DNA of 8,886 nucleotides from Acidaminococcaceae bacterium (GCA_017443165.1 JAFSOW010000040.1:1-8886); one strand, 5' to 3'; shown: positions 1-6,060, counted from the first letter of the stretch. The notes: generated by a model from the letters alone, not told the origin. Numbers and translations are program-made.

Positions 1-138
1 CCGCATCTCGAATGCGGAGATTGCGTTGTCATCACAAATGCAGGCGGCTATGCCGCAGTCTTATCGCCCATGCAGTTTTCCTCGCAGGATCGGCCTATTG
101 AAATCTTCATGACGCAAGATGGAGAGCTAATAACATGA
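1..138 (+). CDS. lysA: Diaminopimelate decarboxylase-like, C-terminal end (5' partial)
   Basis: Frame 1 is open from the window edge to TGA at 136-138 and gives 45 residues. The tail reads CGDCVVITNAGGYAAVLSP and then MQFSSQDRPIEIFM. This matches the C-terminal beta domain of the fold III PLP-dependent decarboxylases (Orn/DAP/Arg decarboxylase 2 family), where a 'GD.lvi.naGaY....ss.fn...rp.E' pattern holds the tyrosine that contacts PLP and substrate. Diaminopimelate decarboxylase, the last step of lysine synthesis in the cytosol, is the commonest member in Bacillota. Arginine, ornithine or carboxynorspermidine decarboxylases share the fold and cannot be excluded from 45 residues. A strong terminator follows 24 bp downstream, so this is the end of its transcript. 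Confidence 0.6.
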   Translation, partial: PHLECGDCVVITNAGGYAAVLSPMQFSSQDRPIEIFMTQDGELIT

Positions 139-162
139 ATTCGACAAATTCGTGTTTTTCTG

Positions 163-193
163 ACAGCCGTGGACTTTTCCGCGGCTGTTTTGT
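163..193 (+). terminator. Rho-independent terminator after the lysA-like gene
   Basis: ACAGCCGTGGA (163-173) pairs with TCCGCGGCTGT (178-188) through 11 base pairs, one of them a G-T wobble, around a CTTT loop. A T-rich tract follows directly. It lies 24 bp after the stop of the lysA-like gene. Confidence 0.85.
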
Positions 194-199
194 TATAAT
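191..199 (+). promoter_or_regulatory. Possible extended -10 promoter
   Basis: TGTTATAAT is a perfect extended -10 (TGn TATAAT). No convincing -35 lies 17 bp upstream; that position falls inside the terminator hairpin. It sits only 3 bp before the first ATG of the broken ORF at 202, too close for a normal leader. It may serve the genes from 514 on, or be chance. Confidence 0.25.
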
Positions 200-201
200 G
201 A

Positions 202-428
202 ATGAAAGAGTATGGGAAAAAGTACGCTGACGGTTTTTCCTATACGGACCTTAATGGAAAGACAAGATATTTTGCAGTCAATCCTGGCGGTGAAGACGGG
301 TTGTTGCGTTTTTATGAGTTCTAAAAGAGGATGGGAAGTTCCAGACGTTCAACCTGGCGAAGGATATGCGGGAAGATATCCGCAAGGCGGAACAGGACAA
401 ACAGGAAGACCTGGCAAAGAAGGAATAA
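202..428 (+). pseudogene. Small charged protein, frameshifted near 321
   Basis: Two reading frames join into one plausible protein. From ATG 202 the first frame gives 40 residues (MKEYGKKYADGFSYTDLNGK..., ending in LLRFYEF) and stops at TAA 322-324. The frame one base back is open over the same point (CTA AAA GAG from 321) and continues KEDGKFQTFNLAKDM, then a Lys/Glu/Asp/Gln-rich helical tail ending in DLAKKE, with TAA at 426-428. One added base near 320-324 would restore a single ORF of about 75 codons. No family is recognised. No Shine-Dalgarno precedes ATG 202, so the 5' end may also be lost. Alternatives are a sequencing error or programmed -1 frameshifting. The ORF ends about 85 bp before the membrane gene at 514. 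Confidence 0.45.
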
Positions 429-513
429 AGCTGCCGTTGGCGGTAAGGGCGCAGCATGACGCTTGCTTCCGGCTTCGCGGTAGTGCTTCTGTCGTTAAAT
501 AAGGAGGGGCAGG

Positions 514-936
514 GTGCGGAATTTTTTCCCGTTTATGACGGCCGGTCCGGAAATTTCCGGACTGCGCGCGGATCTCATTTACGCGAATTACATTATTGCG
601 TGCCTGCTGCCTCTTTTTGTGATTTTCTTATGCATCCGTATGGTCAGCAGCACGAAAAAGGCCGGTGTCCTGACGGTCCTTCTGGCCACTGTGTTTGTAC
701 TGTTCAACCGGGACGTAATGCTGCCGGTCCTGAACGGTTTTGCGGACGGAATTGCCTCCGGTCCCGCGGCCATGCTCGGGGCCCTTCTGGGATTTTTGGG
801 CGCTCTGGGTTTATTCAAAGGATTGTACGATGAGGAACAGAGCGAGGAATATGTGCATAAGAGAAAATACTGGTACGGGACTGTTGCGGTCATGTACGCG
901 GGAATCGTGCTGGCCTGCCACGCTGTGGGCAAGTGA
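514..936 (+). CDS. Unrecognised four-pass membrane protein
   Basis: This 140-residue protein starts at GTG 514, chosen because AAGGAGG at 501-507 lies at good distance and no better start has a ribosome site. Hydrophobic segments lie near residues 24-45, 50-72, 78-102 and 118-138. A charged loop (DEEQSEEYVHKRKYW) separates the third from the fourth. The second segment contains a buried NRD. A Gly/Ala-rich stretch (GPAAMLGALLGFLGALGLF) forms the third. I do not recognise the family and assign no function. The next gene, also a multi-pass membrane protein, starts 20 bp downstream, so the two are almost certainly cotranscribed and may work as a pair. ORFs in other frames over this stretch are shadows. 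Confidence 0.7.
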   Translation: MRNFFPFMTAGPEISGLRADLIYANYIIACLLPLFVIFLCIRMVSSTKKAGVLTVLLATVFVLFNRDVMLPVLNGFADGIASGPAAMLGALLGFLGALGLFKGLYDEEQSEEYVHKRKYWYGTVAVMYAGIVLACHAVGK

Positions 937-956
937 AACGGCGAAAGGGAAGTTCT

Positions 957-1529
957 ATGCGGCAGAAACAAAGCGTAACGTTATATAACATACTGTTCCC
1001 AATCTGGTTGCTGGTATGGATTCCTTCTCCCCTGTGGCTGCTGCTGGTTCCATTGAATTTTGTAATTGATTACTTTGTTTTGTATAAAAGTCTGCCGGAC
1101 GATGTGGAGCGGGAGAATGGTATTCTTAACGGTGGGCAGGGAAATATTAATTTTTCAAGCAGTGTCCCGCGGAAAGCATTTTGCAATACATATGTGTGGA
1201 AAATCTGCGCCGCGGGTTTTGCCGCCGATTTTATCGGCAGCCTGTTTCTGTTCGCCGCGTTTATGATAACGAGCTCCCATAAACTGGATTCATTGAGGCC
1301 AATCAGCCACGGGCTCGGTCTCAATCCCTTTGAAAGTTTTGCAGCGCTTCTTATTGTGGTTTGCTCGATCCTGCTGGCGGCATATTGCATTTACCGGTTC
1401 GACTTATACATTTTAAAACGCGCCGGGCTTTCGGAAGAACAGGGCCGGAAATCGGCCTTGTGGCTGGCAGTGGCGACGGCTCCGTATCTTTTCCTGCTTC
1501 CGTCGGAGATTCTGTACCGGTGGATGTGA
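957..1529 (+). CDS. Unrecognised multi-pass membrane protein, partner of the gene at 514
   Basis: The chosen start is ATG 957, preceded by AAAGGGAAG at 944-952. An in-frame GTG at 933 overlaps the upstream stop and has no ribosome site. The product is 190 residues. A long N-terminal hydrophobic region (ILFPIWLLVWIPSPLWLLLV and on to about residue 40) could cross once or twice. Three more segments follow: near 85-110 (FAADFIGSLFLFAAFMI), 130-150 (ALLIVVCSILLAAYCIY) and 168-185 (SALWLAVATAPYLFLLP). Between the first and second lies a polar loop of about 45 residues with GQGNINFSS. I cannot assign a family confidently. Tight spacing with the preceding membrane gene suggests one operon and perhaps one complex. 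A weak hairpin follows at 1573. Confidence 0.7.
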   Translation: MRQKQSVTLYNILFPIWLLVWIPSPLWLLLVPLNFVIDYFVLYKSLPDDVERENGILNGGQGNINFSSSVPRKAFCNTYVWKICAAGFAADFIGSLFLFAAFMITSSHKLDSLRPISHGLGLNPFESFAALLIVVCSILLAAYCIYRFDLYILKRAGLSEEQGRKSALWLAVATAPYLFLLPSEILYRWM

Positions 1530-1572
1530 AGGGGAAAAGTACCGGCTTGTTCAGGCAGGAACTCATTCAGTA

Positions 1573-1593
1573 AGTGAACTTGGTCCACTTTTT
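1573..1593 (+). terminator. Weak terminator candidate
   Basis: AGTG (1573-1576) can pair with CACT (1586-1589), with an inner AC/GT pair, a mismatch and a TTG loop, followed by TTTTT. The stem is short, so read-through into the gene at 1641 is likely. Confidence 0.25.
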
Positions 1594-1640
1594 ATAAACC
1601 GGAAACACGACTCTGACTTTTAATTCAGGAGGTATTGAAA

Positions 1641-2042
1641 ATGGAAGGTATTGAAAAAGTATGTCAGTTTCTCGATGAAGCCCATGTGTACTATCTTGCA
1701 ACGGTGGACGGGGATCGGCCCCGGTGCCGCCCCTTCGGCACTTCGCTGCTGTATGATGGAAAGCTTTATATCCAGACCGGAAAGGTAAAGGACGTTTCCA
1801 AACAGATTGCCGCGAATCCGAAAGTGGAGATCTGCGCGTTCAACGGCGGGAAATGGCTGCGCGTTGCCGGCGAGCTGGTGAATGATGACAGTCGTGACGT
1901 GAAAGCTGCCATGCTGGAGAAGTTCCCCACCCTGAAAAATATGTACAGCGCAGACGACGACAACACCCAGGTGCTGTATTTCAAAAATGCGGTGGCAACG
2001 TTCTCTTCGTTTACGGAAAAACCGGAAGTCATTACGTTTTAA
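1641..2042 (+). CDS. Pyridoxamine 5'-phosphate oxidase family (FMN split-barrel) protein
   Basis: This 133-residue protein starts at ATG 1641, fixed by AGGAGGT at 1628-1634; an in-frame TTG at 1635 lies in the spacer and is not used. The order of motifs is that of small stand-alone split-barrel flavoproteins: an N-terminal helix (EKVCQFLDEAHVYYLATVDG), then DRPRCRPFGT, YDGKLYIQTGKVKDVSKQI, NPKVEICAF and KWLRVAGELV, and a C-terminal strand (VATFSSFTEKPEVITF). RPRCRPFG and the TGK-KDVSKQI stretch are where such proteins usually touch the flavin phosphate. They are cytosolic and reduce or bind flavin, F420 or haem depending on subgroup. True PLP synthesis (PdxH) is unlikely at this length. It looks monocistronic, with a strong terminator 29 bp downstream. 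Confidence 0.85.
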   Translation: MEGIEKVCQFLDEAHVYYLATVDGDRPRCRPFGTSLLYDGKLYIQTGKVKDVSKQIAANPKVEICAFNGGKWLRVAGELVNDDSRDVKAAMLEKFPTLKNMYSADDDNTQVLYFKNAVATFSSFTEKPEVITF

Positions 2043-2070
2043 GCAGCAGTTCTTTAGTTAACTCTACATT

Positions 2071-2116
2071 AAAGTGGTAACTTTGAATAGTTGGCCAAAA
2101 GTTACCGCTTTTATTT
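2071..2116 (+). terminator. Rho-independent terminator after the split-barrel gene
   Basis: AAAGTGGTAACTTT (2071-2084) pairs with AAAGTTACCGCTTT (2098-2111) over 14 positions with one G-T wobble, around a 13-base loop, and is followed by a T-rich tract. Confidence 0.85.
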
Positions 2117-2131
2117 TGTAAAAAATCAGGA

Positions 2132-2183
2132 CAAAAAAACAGGGCCGCTTTCGTTTTATAACGGCAGCGTGCCCTGATTTTTT
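2132..2183 (-). terminator. Terminator of the minus-strand repeat gene, probably bidirectional
   Basis: CAGGGC plus CGCT (2140-2149) pair with AGCG plus GCCCTG (2166-2169, 2171-2176) with one bulged T. Read on the minus strand the stem is followed by a run of seven T (2133-2139 complement), 43 bp past the stop of the repeat gene. On the plus strand it is followed by ATTTTTT, so it may also back up the terminator at 2071. Confidence 0.8.
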
Positions 2184-2225
2184 ATGTTGTAACAGTAAAT
2201 TTTGCGAACTCCAACGCGCTGTGGA

Positions 2226-2873
2226 TTAGAAGCGGCCGCCGTTCGCCAGCCAGCGGTTGGCAGTTTCTTCGGAAAGATAAGAGGCTTCGATATCAATGTA
2301 GTTGTCGGCGGAGTGGGTGTATTCGTCCAGAATCCGTACTTTGCCGGTATCGGTGAGGAATCCGTTAACCGCTTCGATAGCGTTGCTGGCTTCCATGGGT
2401 TTGTCGGCTACAAATTCCAGAACGCTTGCCACAGAGTAACCTTCCTGGGTGAAAATGACCATTTTCAGACCGTCCCTAGTGTTGCGCATCGTGGTGATGC
2501 TGCCGACCTGCACGGCGCCGAACTGCCCTTTGTTTGACAGCCAGCGGTTGGCGGCTTCTTCCGTCAGATGGGTGTATTCGATATCAATGTAGTTATCAGC
2601 GGAGTGGGTGTGTTCGTCCAGGATCCGCACCCTGCCGGGCTGTGTGAGATAGCCGTTGATGGCTTCGATTACGTTGCGTTCTTCCATGGGTTTGTTGGCA
2701 ACAAATTCCGCAACGCTTGCCACAGAATAACCTTCCTGGGTGAAGATGACGATTTTCTGACCGTCGCTGGTGTTGCGCAGTCTGGTAATGCTGCCGCCGG
2801 AAACGTCGGCAAAAGCGGAGCCGCAAAAGAGCATCATGAACAGGGTTACAAGTACAATCAGACGGGTTTTCAT
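2226..2873 (-). CDS. Exported protein built of two near-identical ~92-residue repeats
   Basis: The product is 215 residues. The start is fixed by AGGAGG (complement of 2883-2888) nine bases before ATG. Residues 1-22 are a Sec signal peptide: MKTRLIVL, a hydrophobic core, then GSAFA before D23. No lipobox is seen. Residues 27-118 and 124-215 are two copies of one domain with a 97-residue period. Both contain GSIT, RNT-DG, VIFTQEGYSVASV, EFVA-KPME, N-IEA-NG-LT, GKVRILDE or GRVRILDE, THSADNYIDIE and ANRWL. Each ends in F after a short Gly-rich turn, so the protein is little more than a signal plus two domains. No domain family is recognised and neither copy has a visible catalytic signature. Conserved H90/D93 and H187/D190 could bind metal, which is inference. 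It is divergent from the flavin reductase gene and shares a promoter element with it. Confidence 0.85.
   Translation of the reverse strand: MKTRLIVLVTLFMMLFCGSAFADVSGGSITRLRNTSDGQKIVIFTQEGYSVASVAEFVANKPMEERNVIEAINGYLTQPGRVRILDEHTHSADNYIDIEYTHLTEEAANRWLSNKGQFGAVQVGSITTMRNTRDGLKMVIFTQEGYSVASVLEFVADKPMEASNAIEAVNGFLTDTGKVRILDEYTHSADNYIDIEASYLSEETANRWLANGGRF
2229..2795 (-). repeat. Tandem duplication encoding the two domains (period 291 bp)
   Basis: Copy 1 is 2520-2795 and copy 2 is 2229-2504, separated by a 15-bp linker. The two are similar at DNA level too; for example ACGCTTGCCACAGA occurs in both, followed by CCTTCCTGGGTGAA. The nucleotide identity suggests a fairly recent duplication or ongoing gene conversion. 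Confidence 0.85.
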
Positions 2874-2936
2874 AATAAAGAACCTCCTGTATAAAAAATA
2901 AATGGATCTGCGTTGGGCAGAGTGATTGCCTGTATT

Positions 2937-2961
2937 TAATTATATAGCAAATTCCGGGAAA
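2937..2961 (-). promoter_or_regulatory. Promoter of the repeat gene with shared TTTCCCGGAATTT element
   Basis: Read on the minus strand, TTTCCCGGAATTT (2961-2949) is followed after four bases by TATAATTA (2944-2937). TATAAT is a perfect -10. The -35 position holds TTTTCA, a weak match. The core TTCCCGGAA is a 9-bp palindrome lying in the spacer, as expected of a repressor or MerR-like site. The same arrangement occurs inverted at 3066-3090. Confidence 0.65.
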
Positions 2962-2998
2962 TGAAAAGAAAGTTTTACCGGAAAAATGTTTAACTATG

Positions 2999-3032
2999 CA
3001 CGGAAACTTTTACCATAAAAAGTTCTGCCGTG
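2999..3032. promoter_or_regulatory. Imperfect inverted repeat between the divergent promoters
   Basis: CACGG and ACTTTT (from 2999) are mirrored by AAAAAGT and CCGTG (to 3032), with small asymmetric bulges around a short centre. It lies midway between the two promoters and could be a further operator or a looping site. No T-run follows, so it is not a terminator. Confidence 0.3.
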
Positions 3033-3065
3033 ATAATGAGCTGCTGACGGAAAAAACAATTTAAT

Positions 3066-3090
3066 TTTCCCGGAATTTCTTTTATAATTA
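3066..3090 (+). promoter_or_regulatory. Promoter of the flavin reductase operon with shared TTTCCCGGAATTT element
   Basis: TTTCCCGGAATTT (3066-3078) is followed after four bases by TATAATTA (3083-3090). This matches the minus-strand promoter at 2937-2961 at 22 of 25 positions with identical spacing. The -35 position (3060-3065, TTTAAT) is poor, so activation or an alternative sigma factor is possible. The predicted start near 3095 leaves a leader of about 30 bases. Confidence 0.65.
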
Positions 3091-3123
3091 GGGTGAGCGG
3101 TAAATATTTGTTAACAGGAAAGG

Positions 3124-3708
3124 ATGACTGATATTATGAAAAAAGATTTAGGCGTGATGGAAGCAGTATTCCCGATGCCGGTGCTGATGATCGCAACGTA
3201 TGATGAGAACGGCACGGTGGACGTGATGAACGCGGCCTGGGGACAGATCTGCGATTATAAAAAGATTGCGCTCTTTCTGGACGAAGGTCATAAGACCTCG
3301 GAGAACATTTTAAAAACGAAAGCGTTCACCGTAGCGCTGGCGGACCGGGCCCATATGGTCGGAGCGGATTACTTTGGCACGGTGTCCGGTCACAAGGTGC
3401 CGGACAAATTTGCCCGTTCGGGTTATACCGCGGTGAAGAGCAAACATGTCAACGCGCCCGTTATTGAAGAGTTCCCGCTGGTGATGGAGTGCGAACTGGC
3501 CGACGTGTTGAAGAAGGACAGTTTTTTCTGCGTGATCGGGCAGATCGTGAATACGGCGGCGGACGAGCGGATCCTGGATGAGGACGGCAAGGTGGACGTG
3601 ACGAAGCTGAACGCGCTGATCTATGACACGTTCCGGCACGGGTATTATGTGTGCGGTGAAAAGGCGGGCCAGGCCTTTAAGGAAGGCGCGGCTTTGGCAA
3701 AAAAATAA
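3124..3708 (+). CDS. Flavin reductase family (DIM6/NTAB-like) protein
   Basis: The product is 194 residues, or 190 if translation begins at the second in-frame ATG (3136). AGGAAAGG at 3116-3123 is slightly too close to the first and slightly too far from the second; family members commonly begin near 'MKKDLG', which favours 3136. The sequence FPMPVLMIATYDENGTVDVMNAAWG is the hallmark N-terminal strand pair of the FMN-binding split-barrel flavin reductases. KKIALFLDEGHKTSENILKTKAFTV, the substrate and flavin loop, and FPLVMECELADV follow. These cytosolic proteins bind FMN and pass electrons from NAD(P)H to flavins, Fe(III) chelates or other acceptors; the true substrate is not readable. It is the first gene of a run ending at 6060. 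Confidence 0.88.
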   Translation: MTDIMKKDLGVMEAVFPMPVLMIATYDENGTVDVMNAAWGQICDYKKIALFLDEGHKTSENILKTKAFTVALADRAHMVGADYFGTVSGHKVPDKFARSGYTAVKSKHVNAPVIEEFPLVMECELADVLKKDSFFCVIGQIVNTAADERILDEDGKVDVTKLNALIYDTFRHGYYVCGEKAGQAFKEGAALAKK

Positions 3709-3760
3709 TAGAATTATTATTAAAGGGGCGGTTTCGTTCCGGATTTGCATGGAGGGGACT

Positions 3761-4465
3761 ATGAAACAGGTTTCGGTTAAAAATCTGAAAAAATTATCGG
3801 CGGCGGTTTGTGCGTTGGGCATTCTGGCCGGCGCCCTTGTACTGCCGGTGAAGGCGATGGCGGCGGAAACGGAATCCCCTGTCACCATTACACTGCCGGC
3901 GCCGTTTACCAAAGACGGGCTGACGGTGAAGGAAGCGCTGGACCGCCGGAGGAGTTCCAGGCAGTTTGCTGACGCCCCGCTGCAGGAGAAACAGTTGTCC
4001 GCCATATTGTGGGCGGCCAACGGCATCAACCGGCCGGAGTCCGGCAAGCGCGTGAATCCTACTACCATGGGTATTTATAATATTGATGTGTACGCGGTGA
4101 TGGCCGGCGGCATTTATAAATATGATCCGGCGGCCCATGCCCTGACACAGGTTTCCCCGGTGGATTTCCGCCCGCAGATCAATGCGAAGCAGACCTTTGT
4201 CCATACGGCGCCACTGACCTTGTTTTATGTTGCGAACCCGGTTCCGCCCAGGGATCCTTCCCGCCCGGTGAATCCGGAACGGCAGCTTGCGAACAACTGC
4301 CTGGTAGCGGGCACGATGCTGCAGAGCGTGGCGCTGGTGGCAGTGGATGAAGGGCTGGGGACCTGTGTCCGCGGCTCTGTCGACCGGGAAGCGTTCAGTA
4401 AGGCGGCAGGCCTTTCGCCGGAACAGACCGTGCTGATTTCCCAAACCGTCGGCGTGCTGCACTGA
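3761..4465 (+). CDS. Exported nitroreductase family protein (SagB/ThcOx-like type)
   Basis: The product is 234 residues. GGAGGGG at 3751-3757 selects ATG 3761; an in-frame ATG at 3749 lacks a site, and the frame upstream overlaps the flavin reductase gene. Residues 1-34 are a Sec signal peptide (KNLKK, then AAVCALGILAGALVL, ending PVKAMA before A35). The mature part opens with LTVKEALDRRRSSRQF (54-69), the classic FMN-phosphate-binding motif of nitroreductases, then QLSAILWAANGINRP and KRVNPTTMGIYNIDVYAV. NCLVAGTMLQSVALVAVDEGLGTCVRGS is the second flavin-contacting helix and loop. Nitroreductases normally work in the cytosol; an export signal with no twin arginine means FMN must be acquired outside, or the signal is a membrane anchor. 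The gene lies 52 bp after the flavin reductase and 18 bp before the DUF6125 gene. Confidence 0.88.
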   Translation: MKQVSVKNLKKLSAAVCALGILAGALVLPVKAMAAETESPVTITLPAPFTKDGLTVKEALDRRRSSRQFADAPLQEKQLSAILWAANGINRPESGKRVNPTTMGIYNIDVYAVMAGGIYKYDPAAHALTQVSPVDFRPQINAKQTFVHTAPLTLFYVANPVPPRDPSRPVNPERQLANNCLVAGTMLQSVALVAVDEGLGTCVRGSVDREAFSKAAGLSPEQTVLISQTVGVLH

Positions 4466-4483
4466 GAGGAAAGTGAAACCAAA

Positions 4484-5002
4484 ATGAGCCATAACAAAGC
4501 ATTGGACAATCTGACGCGGGAACAGCTGACAGAACTTTTGGAAATCTATTCCAAAAACTGGCTGGCGGCGGACGGCATCTGGTTCCAGTCCGTGGAGAAG
4601 AAGCATGGCATGGAAGAGGCCATGTACCACGATGTGGAGATCTGGAAAAAGTTTACGGTCGTGGAAGCCCTGAAACTGAAAAAGTTTTTGCGCCTGCCGG
4701 AACGGCCCGGACTGGGGGGGCTGGCGAAGGCGTTGTCGCTCCGCTTCTATGCCAACATTAACGACGACGAGATCCGCATCGAAGGGAACACGCTATTGTA
4801 CCGCATGGTGGACTGCCGCGTGCAGACGGCAAGGAAACGCAAGGGCATGGAGTTCCATCCCTGCAAGGCCGTGGGAATCGTGGAATACGGGGAATTCGCC
4901 CGGGCCATTGACGACCGCATCACCTGCGAGTGTGTCAGCTGTTACCCGGACATTACGGACGAAACCTGCTGCTGCAGCTGGAAATTTACGTTGAAGGAGT
5001 AA
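4484..5002 (+). CDS. DUF6125 family protein
   Basis: This 172-residue, soluble protein starts at ATG 4484, 18 bp after the nitroreductase stop; AGAGGAAAG serves as a rather distant ribosome site. The N-terminal half is helical (LTREQLTELLEIYSKNWLAADG, then W-FQSVEKKHGMEEAM). The centre holds YRMVDCRVQTARKRKGMEF and PCKAVGIVEYGEFARAID. The end is RITCECVSCYPD and then ETCCCSWKF. I recognise this layout from proteins labelled DUF6125 or 'cytosolic protein' in anaerobes; it also resembles L-2-amino-thiazoline-4-carboxylate hydrolase-like proteins. Cysteines at 111, 127, 148, 150, 153 and 162-164 could bind metal or serve redox chemistry. The function is unknown. Confidence 0.8.
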   Translation: MSHNKALDNLTREQLTELLEIYSKNWLAADGIWFQSVEKKHGMEEAMYHDVEIWKKFTVVEALKLKKFLRLPERPGLGGLAKALSLRFYANINDDEIRIEGNTLLYRMVDCRVQTARKRKGMEFHPCKAVGIVEYGEFARAIDDRITCECVSCYPDITDETCCCSWKFTLKE

Positions 5003-5026
5003 GGAATTTTCGCTGAGGGAGTAAAG

Positions 5027-5041
5027 CGGAACGGAGTTCCG
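5027..5041 (+). other. Intercistronic hairpin
   Basis: CGGAAC (5027-5032) pairs perfectly with GTTCCG (5036-5041) around GGA. There is no T-run directly after it, so it is more likely an mRNA stability or processing structure than a terminator. It sits in the 94-bp gap between the DUF6125 and the following gene. Confidence 0.35.
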
Positions 5042-5096
5042 TGAATTTGTTTGTCAATCTGTCTATTTTATCGTTGAACCGAAGGAGGATACCATT

Positions 5097-5453
5097 ATGG
5101 CAAATGCGAATCGCGATTTTATTGTGGAGAAAGTGAAAGAAGTGCTGGCGGCGCCCAGCTGCTGCCCGGAATTAAAAGACGCGGCGCAAAAATATCTGGC
5201 AGCGCTGGATACAGCGGATGAAAAGGCCGCCGGGAAAATGTTAATCGCGGAGCTGGAAGAAGACGTGCAGAGCATCGATGATACGCTGGCGTTTTTCTGT
5301 TCCGACGCTGCCAAAGAAATTTTTGGCGCGGAGACGGCGGCGAACATGGCGGAAACCGCGAGAAAAGTGAAAGCAGCAGGGGAAAAAATCTGTTTCTGCC
5401 CGGCCTGCAGGGCAGGCAAGGCAATCCTGGATAACAAAGAAGCGCTGCTGTAA
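5097..5453 (+). CDS. Small cysteine-containing protein often annotated 'molecular chaperone Hsp90'
   Basis: The product is 118 residues. GGAGG seven to eight bases upstream fixes ATG 5097. The sequence is helical and charged: DFIVEKVKEVLAAPSCCPEL (7-26), a middle helix with AELEEDVQSIDDTLAFF, and a C-terminal CFCPACRAGKAIL with cysteines at 99, 101 and 104. The CC pair at 22-23 together with the C-terminal CxCxxC makes a plausible metal or redox site. Small proteins of this layout are widespread in anaerobic Bacillota and carry the label 'molecular chaperone Hsp90', but they have none of the GHKL ATPase domain of true Hsp90, so the label should not be taken as function. It sits in the flavin/nitroreductase run. 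Confidence 0.78.
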   Translation: MANANRDFIVEKVKEVLAAPSCCPELKDAAQKYLAALDTADEKAAGKMLIAELEEDVQSIDDTLAFFCSDAAKEIFGAETAANMAETARKVKAAGEKICFCPACRAGKAILDNKEALL

Positions 5454-5499
5454 CGGCGTAAACGTTCCGTCAGCCGGTGTAACGGTTTGTTGAGGAGTT

Positions 5500-6060
5500 A
5501 TGGATAAACAAAACAATATTAAAACGCCCGGTTTTTGGGACTGCCTGATGCCGGGCGGCGTTTTGCTTCTGTCTTACATGTTGTTGTTCTACCTGCCGGA
5601 GGAGTTCGGGTGGAAGGGCTGGCTTATCATCGGTATATCCGCTTTTCTGTTCTGCATAGGATATTTTGGTTTGCTGAGCTCTTTGCCGGAACCGGGGACA
5701 CCGGCAGGAGCGCTTGCCAGGCGGCTGGCTCTCGTAACATTTGGCGTCGCCCTCTTTGCCGGCGGCATTTATTATGTCTATAGCAGCGACGGCAGTGAAA
5801 AGAGCATTGCCATTGCCACGCTGGCCCTGATAGAGAGTCTGGTCATCTGCGGGCTGGGCGGTTCAGAAGACAGCAATAATCCGTCACAGAACAGTATCCT
5901 GCGTAAATATTATCTGTTGCTGATCGTTGGCCTGGCAGCTGCCGGCTGCTGGTTCTGTTACCGGGAATTCGTCAGCGAAGCGGCAGAGAGCCGGGGATAT
6001 ATAGAGGCGGCGACGATGCTGTGGATTACAGCCGGAACGTTATGGGTGAGCAGGAAATAA
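5500..6060 (+). CDS. Unrecognised five-pass membrane protein
   Basis: The product is 186 residues from ATG 5500, with GAGGAG at 5492-5497, unusually close to the start. Five hydrophobic stretches are visible: CLMPGGVLLLSYMLLFYL, GWLIIGISAFLFCIGYFGLL, ALVTFGVALFAGGIYYVY, a short IAIATLALIESLVICGLGG, and YYLLLIVGLAAAGCWFCY. A last weak segment (AATMLWITAGTLWVS) may be a sixth. I do not recognise the family. It is the last gene of the run from 3124, 46 bp after the preceding gene, and its stop touches the repeated sequence that leads into the bidirectional terminator. The weaker spacing means membership of the operon is likely, not certain. Confidence 0.7.
   Translation: MDKQNNIKTPGFWDCLMPGGVLLLSYMLLFYLPEEFGWKGWLIIGISAFLFCIGYFGLLSSLPEPGTPAGALARRLALVTFGVALFAGGIYYVYSSDGSEKSIAIATLALIESLVICGLGGSEDSNNPSQNSILRKYYLLLIVGLAAAGCWFCYREFVSEAAESRGYIEAATMLWITAGTLWVSRK

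Noticed and set aside
456..833. Plus-strand ORF starting at 456 that overlaps the membrane gene at 514
   Set aside because: There is a plausible short hydrophobic start, but the rest is Cys/Gly/Arg-rich nonsense in a shifted frame of the membrane gene, which has a better ribosome site.
2226..2873. CRISPR array or short tandem repeats
   Set aside because: The only tandem repetition is two copies with a 291-bp coding period; there are no short repeats with spacers anywhere in the window.
2202..2894. Plus-strand ORFs over the repeat gene
   Set aside because: They mirror the duplicated minus-strand gene and have no start signals of their own. Their apparent repeats come from the duplication.
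3310..4630. Two long minus-strand ORFs opposite the flavin reductase and nitroreductase genes
   Set aside because: They are Arg/His-rich shadow translations with no ribosome site, opposite genes with clear family motifs.
5097..5453. True Hsp90 chaperone
   Set aside because: Proteins like this are often so labelled, but at 118 residues there is no GHKL ATPase, middle or dimerisation domain.
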